This document shows, piece by piece, positions 8,928-18,058 of a stretch of DNA of 63,202 nt. The stretch spans positions 1 to 63,202 of the forward strand of contig JAJJLU010003512.1 of the NCBI GenBank assembly GCA_023807065.1, written 5' to 3'. Each line of letters begins with the position of its first letter. The stretch's first letter is position 1. This DNA is from Isotricha intestinalis (lineage: Eukaryota; Ciliophora; Litostomatea; Vestibuliferida; Isotrichidae). Under the pieces are notes generated by a model, which was given only the letters and a program-made list of their open reading frames with translations, ran no database searches and was not told where the DNA came from. A program made the position numbers and the translations under genes.

Positions 8928-10697
8928 ATGTTTTTAGGTGGACCTGTGAATTTTGTTTTATCTTCAGATACTTCAAATCAAAGAAGATTATCAGAAATGC
9001 CTTCAAGAACAATGACAATAAATGATGATGAAATATCAACAACAACAAAAAATAAAGGAAGTACAAGACCAACATCAAAACAAACTTCAACAATGAATGA
9101 ACCTCTTCAAAGAGAAGTATTAGATGAACCTGAACTAAATTCAAACCCAATAATAGGTAAAGATGACTTAATTCAAAGACAATATGAACTACAAATGAAA
9201 AGAAAAAAATATGAGCAACAACAATTAGAAAAGAAATTTAAAAGAACTTTAATAAGATTATCTAACCAAGAACATATATTATGTTTAGTTGTTGATGGAT
9301 ATGAAATTTCAAAAGAATCATATGAAATTGTTATAAATGAATTTTTGCCAAGAATAAAAAACTCAGTTTTAATTGCTTGTTATATTTATAATAATATTCA
9401 TGACGAAGAGTATAATTGGAGACATCAAAAACAATATATAATTGAATATTACAAAACAAGATTAACTACATCTTTAAGTGATGATAAAGGTTATTTAATT
9501 ATACAAGATAAAAATCCAAATTGTGTACATGAAGTAGAACAAATTTATAAGATTGCTCAAAGAAATAATTTTGAATATTTTATTATTGGATATAATGCTT
9601 TAAAAGGACCAACTTTAAAACCAAGAAATATTCCAAAAGGATTAGATTATCTTTTATCTGAAAGTAGAGTACCTACTTTTATTATGAAAGATAAATTAAT
9701 GAGAGGACAAAAAAATAAAGGTTATAAATGGTTATTAGTTATGGATAGATCTTCAAGTGATTGTTTTAAAGTTTTTGATTACTTTCTTCCTTTTATGGAT
9801 ATTGAAAAAGATTTTATTTATGGATTAACTTTAATTCCTCCATATGTTAATTTTGATGATATTAAAAGACAATTTTATGAAAGATTAAAAGAAGTTGGTT
9901 TTGATGAAGAAGAGCAATGTGGTTATGAAAGTCAACAATATACTACTAGATATGCTACTTTTGTTAGAGAATTTGTTAATCATAGTACTATACATTATTT
10001 TGATTTTGTTTTATTTTATAATAATCCTGATAAATATAAAATTCAAAGAACTGATTCTGAGTCTTTAAAATTATTAGAATATATTAATGCTAATATTGGC
10101 TTTGTAAATGGAGCTTATTTAGATAAGTTTAATCCAGATAATTATATGGAAATTGCAGAGAAGGTTGAAAAAGTTGAAGAAGATGAATTTAACCCTTATG
10201 ATGAAGAAATTGCTGAAATTGAAAATAAATATGAAGAAAAAGAAGAAAAAAAATATGAAGAAAAAGAAGAAGAAAAAAATGAAGAAAAAGTAGAAGAAAA
10301 AGAAGATGAAAAGGAAGAAAAAAAAGAAGAAGAAAAAGAAGAAGAAAAAGAAGAAGAAAAAGAAGAAGAAAAAGAAGATGAAAAGGAAGAAAAAAAAGAA
10401 GAAGAAAAAGAAAATGATGAAGAAGATAAAAGTGAAGCTCTTGATCAAGAAATTAAAATAAATGTGGAAAATAAAACAACTAATCAAAATAAGACTACAA
10501 ATAAACAACCTTTAAAACCTGTAAAGCCAGTTATTAAAGGAAATAAAAATCCAATTCCATTAAAAGTAAATGTTCAAAGTAATAAACCAGGTTCAAAACA
10601 AGGTTCAAGAAGTATAAATGCTAAAAGTGATTTACAAAAACCAATATCAACAGGAAGACCCAAACCTCAAGTTCATTATCCAATAGTGAAAAAATAA
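8928..10697 (+). CDS. Tandem universal-stress-protein-like domain protein with acidic tail
   Basis: A 589-residue intronless protein. Residues 1-75 are Ser/Thr-rich and likely disordered. Two alpha/beta modules follow (about 105-250 and 268-390). Each opens with a beta strand of UspA type, HILCLVVDGYEIS and KWLLVMDRSSSDCF, and the first ends in the Usp-like YFIIGYNALKGPTLKP then SLLSESRVPTFIMK pattern, including the phrase 'S.VP..I'. Residues 405-505 are a Glu/Lys repeat, and the end is Lys/Pro/Ser-rich and basic. Usp-like domains often bind ATP/AMP; the classical G-x2-G-x9-G-S/T loop is not clear here, so nucleotide binding is doubtful. The family call rests on fold-like pattern, not strong motifs. 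Confidence 0.55.
   Translation: MFLGGPVNFVLSSDTSNQRRLSEMPSRTMTINDDEISTTTKNKGSTRPTSKQTSTMNEPLQREVLDEPELNSNPIIGKDDLIQRQYELQMKRKKYEQQQLEKKFKRTLIRLSNQEHILCLVVDGYEISKESYEIVINEFLPRIKNSVLIACYIYNNIHDEEYNWRHQKQYIIEYYKTRLTTSLSDDKGYLIIQDKNPNCVHEVEQIYKIAQRNNFEYFIIGYNALKGPTLKPRNIPKGLDYLLSESRVPTFIMKDKLMRGQKNKGYKWLLVMDRSSSDCFKVFDYFLPFMDIEKDFIYGLTLIPPYVNFDDIKRQFYERLKEVGFDEEEQCGYESQQYTTRYATFVREFVNHSTIHYFDFVLFYNNPDKYKIQRTDSESLKLLEYINANIGFVNGAYLDKFNPDNYMEIAEKVEKVEEDEFNPYDEEIAEIENKYEEKEEKKYEEKEEEKNEEKVEEKEDEKEEKKEEEKEEEKEEEKEEEKEDEKEEKKEEEKENDEEDKSEALDQEIKINVENKTTNQNKTTNKQPLKPVKPVIKGNKNPIPLKVNVQSNKPGSKQGSRSINAKSDLQKPISTGRPKPQVHYPIVKK
10316..10378 (+). repeat. Polypurine tract inside the Glu/Lys repeat
   Basis: About 60 bases of pure A/G on the coding strand, built from GAAGAAGAAAAA-type units encoding EEKEEEKEE. 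The mirror-like purine run could form triplex DNA. It codes for the acidic tail of the Usp-like protein, so the simplest explanation is protein composition. Confidence 0.7.
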
Positions 10698-10838
10698 TAA
10701 AAAAAAAATTTAAAAAATAAAAATGATTACTATAAAATCTAATTAATATTGTAATAATTTTAATAAGAAAATAAATAATAAATAATTTTATAACTAATCT
10801 TAAAAAAATGAAAAAAAAAATTTAAAAAAATAAAAAAA

Positions 10839-11600
10839 ATGTTAGAAGTAGAAATAGATGGAGTCAAAACAAAAGTGCCTCAATGTACATGTGGAAAATG
10901 TATAGTACGTCGTCTTCGAGAAAACAACTGGGATACATTACCATATAACAAGAATTTGGCAACAACATACACAACAGATTACCCATGGAAAACAGGTATA
11001 AAAGACCCAGGTTATTATAACCGTTCAATGCATACAGGTTTTGAAGATCAATATAAGGAACATTTACCAAATGGAATGACTAGTGAAATGAAAGCAAAAT
11101 ATATTCCTTGGGAATTAGAAAATGATAAAAATAATAAAGAACCAAATAAAATTTATTCTACTCCCTTTATAGGAAGTTCAACTAATGAAATTGAATATCC
11201 AAATTGGGGAACAATAACAAGAGAAGAAGTTGAAAAAGTTAAATTTCCTGATATTCAAATTCCTTTTAGAGGAACTTCTAATTATGGAGATAATTATAAG
11301 AAATATCCTGATCAATATTATAAAACGAGAGAACCTTTAAAATTTGGGAAAGATACTATGAAATTTAGTGGTGAACTGAATCCTAATACTACTTATAATA
11401 CTGAATATGTTCCTAAGAAATTATATGATAATAATGCTGACAAAAACCCTAATTTAACTAGTTATGCTTTTGTTCCTTGTGATAATGCTCCTGATAATTT
11501 TGATACTACTTATAGAAGTCATTATGTTGAGTATGAAGATGGTATGTGTAAATTAAGGAAATATTTAAATGCTAGAGGAATGAGGTATTTGGTTATATAA
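10839..11600 (+). CDS. Putative SAXO-like axonemal microtubule protein
   Basis: A 253-residue intronless protein without membrane segments. It begins with a Cys-rich patch, CTCGKCIVRRL (residues 17-27), and then has spaced aromatic/proline segments: TTYTTDYPWKTG, MHTGFEDQYKEHLP, KAKYIPWELE, FRGTSNYGDNYKKYP, TTYNTEYVPKKL and DTTYRSHYVEYE. The N-terminal Cys cluster followed by repeated T-T-Y-x-x-x-Y/F-x-P motifs resembles the SAXO/STOP axonemal microtubule-stabiliser layout. That would place it on or in doublet microtubules. The match is pattern-level only and repeats are irregular; it could be another cilia-associated inner-microtubule protein. Confidence 0.4.
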   Translation: MLEVEIDGVKTKVPQCTCGKCIVRRLRENNWDTLPYNKNLATTYTTDYPWKTGIKDPGYYNRSMHTGFEDQYKEHLPNGMTSEMKAKYIPWELENDKNNKEPNKIYSTPFIGSSTNEIEYPNWGTITREEVEKVKFPDIQIPFRGTSNYGDNYKKYPDQYYKTREPLKFGKDTMKFSGELNPNTTYNTEYVPKKLYDNNADKNPNLTSYAFVPCDNAPDNFDTTYRSHYVEYEDGMCKLRKYLNARGMRYLVI

Positions 11601-14108
11601 ATTTATTTTTTGTTTTTTTTGAAAAAGAAAAAAAATGATTTTTTTATTTGTATTTGTTTTATTTTTTTGGAAATTTCAATGTTTCTTGAATTATCATTTA
11701 TTTACAAAAAAAAAATATTTTGAATATTATATATAACCTTTTTTCATCCTATAAACATATCTATTTTTTCTAATATCATACATTCATGATTATTTATATT
11801 ATTATATCTTCCTTTTTTTGTGATTTTAAATGATTATTTGGAAATTTATAAAACTGTTTGTATATTTATTAATTGTTTTAATAATTATTATTTATATTAA
11901 GAAAAACTCTTTTAATATTTTAATTAATTTTTGTTTCAATATTTTTGTATTTAATAAAGTCATTTATAAAATTTTATTATTGAAAAATTATTTTCCTTTG
12001 TCTTTGAAATGTTTATAATTATAATAATAGATATAATTTGGTTTATTATTGAGTTACTTTCTAAATTTGAAGAATTTTGTTTATTTGCCTGTTTGAATTC
12101 ATAATTATTATCTTCTAAGTTTAATTTTTTTTAATATCATCAACGAATTCTTAATATGCTTTATATTTAAAATATTTTTTAAAATTATTTCTAAAACATT
12201 TAAAGACTGTTGATATTTCTCCATTTTATTATATTAAATTTATCTATTCCTTCATTCATTCATTTTATCTTTTCAATTTCATTTTTATTTTCATTAGATG
12301 TTAATTGATTAATAGATGGATCAATATAATATCATCAATTTAATCGAATTTGACTATTTTTTACATATTATTCATTTTCTTAGTGTATAGATTATATTTT
12401 TAATCATTTTAGTTCCTTTAGGTTTAATAGTTTTTTAGGACAATTATTTCAATACATAATCTCTCATTTCACCATATTCATTAATCATTTTTAATAAAAG
12501 ATTTTCATCTTTATCATTGTTTCTACAATATAATATTTTGTTTTAATTCATTTTTTCTCCTTCAGAATCATTATTTTATTTATTTTCTAAGTTTATGATT
12601 ATATAACACCTTCTTTAATAATCATACTTTGATTATTATCAGCAGAAATTTTTGATTATATTCTTTCCAATGATCATTGCAAATAACATTATTTTCCAAA
12701 ATTTTCTTTTATTATAAAACAAAATTAATTTACTCACTTATTAATTTATTCCCTTTATTATTTTTAAAAAAAAGGATGATTTAATTAATCTTTTGAAATA
12801 AGTCTTTCATTAGATTCATAAATTAGATATTTTGCAAAATAATGTTGAATGGAAAGACTATTTTATATTTTCTTTGAAAAATATGCATTAATTGTGAATA
12901 ACACCAAAATCACCTTATTATGCTATTCCTTCTAATAATATATATTTCCTATTTTAACATATCTTTATTTTTTTATTTTCATGAAGAAAAATTTAATCAT
13001 ATAAAATTAATGAAACTTATTTGTTGTTCATTAAAGATTTTGAAGAATTTTTATTAAGTCTAATCATCCTCCTCCATCACAATATTTTCAAATAATCAAT
13101 ATTTGGTTATTTTTTATATAAAATCATAATAATGTAATATATATGGGATTAATATTCTTTTAAACATTTATTCTATTTTAAAAGAATGTATTTCATTATT
13201 TATACCTAATTTTGTTATTTTTGCTACATATATTATACTTGATTTGTATGTAATACTTTTATTTAACTTTAATTTTTTTGTTCTATTAATTCAAATTAAT
13301 CTTTCTAGTTCTGGAACTATTCCTTTTTTGATGAAATAAAATCATACATTTATTTTTTTTTTCAATTAATAAAATTCTATAAATAATAAAAATTGATAAT
13401 GATCCAATTAATAAAAATTTCTTTTTATAAAATAAGGTGAATATAAATATAATTGAAAAAGATGTATAATGTCAATTAGAAAAAAAGAAAAAGTAATTGA
13501 TTCTATTTGTTTCAGAAATTGAAAACATAAAAAATAAATAAGAAATATATAATTCTGAGCATATTTAGAAGCATTAATAGTTATTTTATAAAAAGGGTAA
13601 ATATAATATATTATTTATGAAGATTCATTAAAATTTGAAAAACAGATTTGTTTATTTTGGACACAAGATAATCAAACAAAATATTGTTGAAATTTTTTTT
13701 ATCAAAATTTTAATGAATTATAATTAAAAGATTATTTACTTATATTTGTAAAAATTATATAATATTGTATAAAAGAAAAATATTAAATTACATCAAGGGG
13801 TGTTTGAAATTAAAAAAGTCTTTTTAGGAGTATTTGTAAAATTATTGAAAAAATATTGGTTTTTAAAAACAAAAATATATAATTAATAAAGTAAAAAAGT
13901 CATCTGGTTACATTTATTTATTTTGATGATTTTAAATAAAGATAAAAAGGTTTTTGAAAAAATAAATATATACTAAATATCTTTTTTGACTGTTAAATTT
14001 TTTAAGAAGAAGAGTTTTGTGTTTAAAATTTTATTCATTATTTAAATATCAACAAATTTTAAAAATTTTAATAAGATAAAAAAATAGTATTTCTTTTTAT
14101 TTATTAAA
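11601..14108. other. 2.5-kb gene graveyard
   Basis: No intact gene is supported. The minus strand carries many coding-like pieces with in-frame TAA, TGA and TAG and frame changes. The clearest are the Myb relic (12370-12775) and a piece near 13165-13345 that reads KGIVPELERLI, one stop, then INRTKKLKLNKSITYK. The plus strand at about 13790-13880 has a 35-codon open run (LHQGVFEIKKVFLG). The 62-codon run at 11830-12018 is Ile/Phe/Tyr-rich from AT bias and is not called. The first 40 bases after the SAXO-like stop are T/G-rich, as after RPS16. Confidence 0.55.
12370..12775 (-). pseudogene. Decayed R2R3 Myb-type DNA-binding domain
   Basis: On the minus strand, about 12772-12637 reads KGNKLISE, stop, INFVL, two stops, KKILENNVICNDHWKEY, which aligns with a Myb repeat ending in the typical QC-x-D-H-W-x-E-Y. 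After a frame change, 12520-12374 reads KDENLLLKMINEYGEMRDYVLK, stop, LS, stop, KTIKP and then GTKMIKNIIYTLRK, which aligns with the last Myb repeat (ED-x-LLLK, EYG, and T-x-x-x-IKNR-x-Y-x-x-LRK). At least six stops and one frameshift lie inside the domain, so it is a pseudogene of a sequence-specific transcription factor. Conserved Trp positions are partly lost. Confidence 0.5.
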
Positions 14109-14918
14109 TTAAAAAAGAATAAACAACATAGAGAATAATAAAAATATCGTTGATTTTAAATAAGCTGTAGATAAAGTTTCAGTATAATTCATAAAGTTTC
14201 TATAAATTGGTCGGTCATAAGAATAAGCAAAATTTCTTTTAGCCCAATCATCACTATAATTTATTTTAATATTTGCTTTAAAAAGATCATATAAAACAAT
14301 ATAATTAACATCTTCTTGACAAGGATTATATATGAAACTACCTTCATAATAAAATGCTCTTTTATCTTGGAAAATAGGATAATTAGTTAAATCACAATTA
14401 CCTCCATTAATACAATCATATAATCCATTATCATTTATCCCTGAAGATGTATGATATCGAACAACAAGGACTAAATAATTATTTGCATCTTGAATTCTTC
14501 TATATTGATTTTGATTAGTAGTAAATCCAAGTACTTTTTTAAAAACAAAATGTAATTCATATTGAGATATTTCTTCTTCGACTTTATGTAACCCTTGGTA
14601 TAATTCTAATCTTTCTAATTTATATTGTTTAATAACACCTCCTTTTTGGAAATTAATATATTGTGGGGAGCCAGAAGCTGAGACTCTAATTACTGGTTCT
14701 GATTTACTAAAACCTGAAAAATTGTATGTAGCATTTGAAAATTGTTGATATACTATAGAGAAATCTGAACTAAATACACTTTGAGTTATATTTAGTCTTA
14801 CTGGTGACTGTAATCTTCCCATTCTACATGCTGGAAATGATGTCCATAATTCCTCATATTCAGTCTCTTCTAATGAAAAATAAATACTAAGAAAAAATAT
14901 AAATAATTGTGCTTTCAT
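14109..14918 (-). CDS. Alpha-carbonic anhydrase-related protein, zinc ligands lost, probably GPI-anchored
   Basis: A 269-residue secreted protein of the alpha-carbonic anhydrase fold. It has a signal peptide (residues 1-16, QLFIFFLSIYFS), the family motif QSPV (37-40), ELHFVF (121-126, from ELHLVH) and the SGSLTTPPC-like YEGSFIYNPC (191-200). Active enzymes need three His zinc ligands. The F-H-F-H-W-G segment appears here as LELYQG, so the first two His are absent and only the His of ELH remains. Hydration of CO2 is therefore unlikely. The hydrophobic last 14 residues (STIFLLFSMLFILF) with no tail fit a GPI-anchor signal. Several N-x-S/T sequons are present. A surface binding or structural role is inferred. 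Confidence 0.8.
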   Translation of the reverse strand: MKAQLFIFFLSIYFSLEETEYEELWTSFPACRMGRLQSPVRLNITQSVFSSDFSIVYQQFSNATYNFSGFSKSEPVIRVSASGSPQYINFQKGGVIKQYKLERLELYQGLHKVEEEISQYELHFVFKKVLGFTTNQNQYRRIQDANNYLVLVVRYHTSSGINDNGLYDCINGGNCDLTNYPIFQDKRAFYYEGSFIYNPCQEDVNYIVLYDLFKANIKINYSDDWAKRNFAYSYDRPIYRNFMNYTETLSTAYLKSTIFLLFSMLFILF

Positions 14919-15204
14919 TTTTTTATTATAAATATTTATGATATATACAATTTATTTTTATATAGAAAAATAATTAAAAAACAAATAGCCAGATTTTAAA
15001 AATTAAAAAAATAAATCAAAAAACATGAAATTGTTTTTAAATCAAAAAAATTTTTTTAAAATGAAAATTTCTTTAATGCAATTGTTTTAGATTAATCAAA
15101 CAAAATAACAATTACTATTCAATTTTGATAATATTCCCTCATATAAATTTAAAAATAAAAAAATAATTTTTATTTTAAATCATAAAAAACCAATTTTTAA
15201 AAAA

Positions 15205-15795
15205 ATGGAAAACGAACAAAATTTAAAACAATTATGTAAATATTGTTTCAATATTTTAACTTATGTTTTAAAAAATGATGACAAAGAAAAAGAACCAGAA
15301 TTTCCAAAAGAATTTATAGGAAAATCATATCCATTATTTGTGACATGGACAACAGGAGAAGAAAAAGAACTAAGAGGTTGCATAGGTACATTTGCAAGTG
15401 AAAAATTAGAAAAAAATGTACAAAGATATGCATTAATTTCTGCATTAAAAGATGATAGATTTCCACCCATTAAATTAAATGAAATTCCAAATTTAAATTG
15501 TGAAATTTCACTTCTTGTTAATTTTGAAAAAATTAAAAGTCCTATTGATTGGGAAGTTGGAAAACATGGAATTGATATTACTTTTAAAGATAAAAGAGGT
15601 GATGAATATTCTGCTACTTTTTTACCTGATGTGGCTGAAGAACAAAATTGGGATCAAACTACTACTTTAAAATATTTAGTTAGGAAAGCTGGATATTATG
15701 GGAAATTAGATGATGTTTATAATAATATTGAAACTGAAAGATATCAATCCATTAAAACTACTGTCACTTATGATGAATGGAAAAATAACAAATAG
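15205..15795 (+). CDS. AMMECR1: AMMECR1 domain protein
   Basis: A 196-residue single-domain AMMECR1 protein, a conserved family of undefined biochemical role found in archaea and eukaryotes. The invariant signature LRGCIG is at residues 56-61. Other family landmarks are YPLFVTW (42-48), the NVQRYALISALKDDRFPPI stretch, CEISLLVNFE, the conserved G-x-H-G-I, ATFLPDVAEEQNWD and the C-terminal E-x-x-x-Y-x-S segment. It consists only of the domain, lacking the long N-terminal region of the human protein. No intron. It is divergent from the carbonic anhydrase-related gene by 286 bp, and ends with TAG. Confidence 0.93.
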   Translation: MENEQNLKQLCKYCFNILTYVLKNDDKEKEPEFPKEFIGKSYPLFVTWTTGEEKELRGCIGTFASEKLEKNVQRYALISALKDDRFPPIKLNEIPNLNCEISLLVNFEKIKSPIDWEVGKHGIDITFKDKRGDEYSATFLPDVAEEQNWDQTTTLKYLVRKAGYYGKLDDVYNNIETERYQSIKTTVTYDEWKNNK

Positions 15796-16078
15796 AATTG
15801 TTTTTTAGTTTATTAAATTTCTTTTTATATTTTTAAGAATTTATTATTTTTAATAAATGATTTGAATATTATTTAATTGTTTACATTTGTGAAGATTTAT
15901 TAAATTCTTAATAACAGAAATTTTTTATAATTTTAACATAATGTAAAAAACAGTCGTACAAGTAATGTTTTATTGAATATGATTTTTTATTTGTCTAAAT
16001 ATTTAATTTTGCAAATTTTAAGAAACAAAGAATTAAAAATAAGATAAACAATATAAAATCAATTCAAATTAGATTTAT

Positions 16079-17192
16079 CTAACATTTGCATTGAGATTTT
16101 TGTATTATTGTTTTTTCATGACATATATTCTCATTTAAATTTTTTTTACCTCTTCCATTGATTATTGTTTCTCTATAAGTATTTTCAATCAATGTTTCAA
16201 AAGCATCTGCAACATTATTGTCTTCAAGACAAGAAGTTTCCATAAAAATATAATTATTTTCTAAAGCTAATTCTGAGGCTTCTTCAGAACTTATTGTTCT
16301 TTCATTTTCCAAATCAGTTTTATTCCCTAATAAAATTACTTTTACATATTTAGGGCATTTATCTTTTATTTCTTGATTATAATAATTTTTTATTTCTTCA
16401 AAAGATTTTTGGTAAGTAATATCATAAACTAATAAACAACAATCTGCTCCTCTATAATATTGTGTATTTAATGCTTTAAATCTCTCTTGTCCAGCAGTAT
16501 CCATTATTTTTACATTTATAAGTGAACCATCAGATAATTTGTATGTATTAAAATAATGAGGTAAACCTATTGTATTAATTTGAATTAAGGTCGATTTTTG
16601 ATTTATAAAACTAAAATAGTTAATTTTTATTTGTTACGTTTGAATTAAACTTGTTTTTCCGACTCCAGAACATCCTAATGTGATTACTTTATTTATTAAA
16701 ATATAATAAATATAATATTATTTTACATGTAATATATATTATATCCTTCCCTTCTTTTTTAAGTTTTGAAGATTCTTCAAAAGAAAGTCTATGAAATTGT
16801 GATTTTTTTTTTTTCATTTTTTTTCTGAGATTATTTTTATCTGGGCAAGAATTATAATGTGATTGTATTTTTTCATATTCTATTTCATTTTCACAATTCA
16901 AACATTTAAATTTTAATTTTGATAATATATCTTTTTTCCCTAAGCTCCTCTGATAATTTGGATTTTCACATCTATTAGGACATTTATTATCTTTTTCTTT
17001 CCATTGATCTATACATTTCTTGCAATATACATTTTGACATTTCATACACATCATTTGATCAATCAAAATATTAAAGCACAAAGGGTATGTTATTAATTCT
17101 TTAAATGTATTATAAATGACATCTTTTATGACTGATTCATCATTAATATATTTTTCCATTTTTATTATTTTGAAATTATGGTATTTATTCAC
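16079..17192 (-). CDS. RING/TRAF-type zinc finger fused to a Rab GTPase (3 exons)
   Basis: One gene of three exons, 17192-16727, 16686-16638 and 16610-16079, giving 348 residues; both introns restore frame exactly. The N-terminal half is RING-like: ligand positions Y36 (normally Cys), C39, C49, C52, C57, C60, C71 and C75, then a TRAF/SIAH-like C96, C99, H111, C115. A basic linker (RKKMKKKK) follows, then a complete Rab domain: P-loop GCSGVGKTS (160-168), TIG switch I, MDTAGQERF, GNKTDL and an ETSC G5 box. The C-terminus QCKC is a CxC double-prenylation signal. Each half looks like a separate gene until the introns are removed. A membrane-anchored, GTP-switched ubiquitin ligase or adaptor is inferred. 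RING plus ARF (TRIM23) is the nearest known idea. The first Met (17192) or the Met 11 codons later may start it. Confidence 0.8.
16611..16637 (-). other. 27-nt intron 2 of the RING-Rab gene
   Basis: It begins GTAACAAATA and ends CTATTTTAG on the minus strand. Splicing joins the P-loop helix (TSLIQ) to TFINQKSTLI and the TIG switch-I motif with no gap relative to Rab proteins. Confidence 0.85.
16687..16726 (-). other. 40-nt intron 1 of the RING-Rab gene
   Basis: It begins GTAAAATAAT and ends ATAAATAAAG on the minus strand, and contains the TAA that would otherwise end the RING half. Splicing joins DIIYIT to LITLGCSGVGKTS, which has the spacing expected for a Rab first strand and P-loop. No ATG lies between the two halves in the Rab frame, which supports fusion. 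Confidence 0.7.
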
Positions 17193-18058
17193 TTTGATTG
17201 TAACTATTTTAAAATAGGTAACATTTTTTCAAAAAATAAAATATATTGATGACAAATAATTGTATTATTTCTCTTTTATAAAATTTCAATATATATTGTC
17301 TTTTCCTTTATGACAAAATTTAATATACAGTTTTTCTTTTTGTTAAAAACATTTTTTTAAAATATATTTTAAAGTTTCTTTATTATAGTTAAATACCATT
17401 TTCCTTATTAATATCTTATTCAAAAAATTAAAAAATATATATATATTATTATTTAACAGTCTTATCATTGATATTATTGTTTTAATCGTTTAAAAAGTTA
17501 TTATAATTTCATTTACTTTAAATATTATCTTTTTAAAACTATGATATCAACACTCAAATTTTTATAGATATCATAATAAATTCAAAGTTTAAATCTTCAA
17601 TATTTAAAAATATTATGATTTTTTTTAAATAAAAGTAGAGCTTTTAAAAAAATTTAATATCCCATTTTCTTTATTGATGATACTTCAATTTATAAAGTAA
17701 ACAATAAACTTTGATGATTTAATGTTTTTTTTTAGACTTTTTTATCTTTTTTTTATTTATTAATTTATTATTTTACTTAAATACATAAAATTTTTTTTAA
17801 CCTTAAAAAAAATAAAATATGCTAACCAATATTTAAATATATTTACTAGTTTTAATTATTAATCACATTAACCTTTGTTTTATATTTTTAAAATGAAAAA
17901 GTAAAAAAATATTATTCAAAAAAATTCATGTTATTACTTCAAAGGAAATGTTTATCATTTAAATATTATAGGAATTATTTAATATGTTTAATTGAATTTA
18001 AATATAATTATTAAAATAAATGAAAAAATAATTTTTATCAAAGAAGCATAAAAAACAT
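17193..18058. other. Intergenic, 866 bp, no gene seen
   Basis: AT-rich spacer upstream of the RING-Rab gene and downstream of the large zinc-finger gene. A 9-bp inverted repeat TATGATATC (17540-17548) and GATATCATA (17567-17575) with an 18-base spacer is the only structure noticed. Short minus-strand coding-like runs exist around 17590-17700 but are not recognisable. Confidence 0.5.

Noticed and set aside
10119..10508. 129-codon minus-strand frame of almost pure Phe/Ile
   Set aside because: It is the antisense of the Glu/Lys repeat in the Usp-like gene.
11830..12018. 62-codon plus-strand open run
   Set aside because: Ile/Phe/Tyr/Leu-rich product expected from T-rich sequence, no domain, inside a region of decayed genes.
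16689..17192. Stand-alone 167-residue RING protein
   Set aside because: Its last 12 codons (CKIILYLLYFNK) are best read as a 40-nt intron; splicing continues directly into the Rab domain, which has no ATG of its own in that segment.
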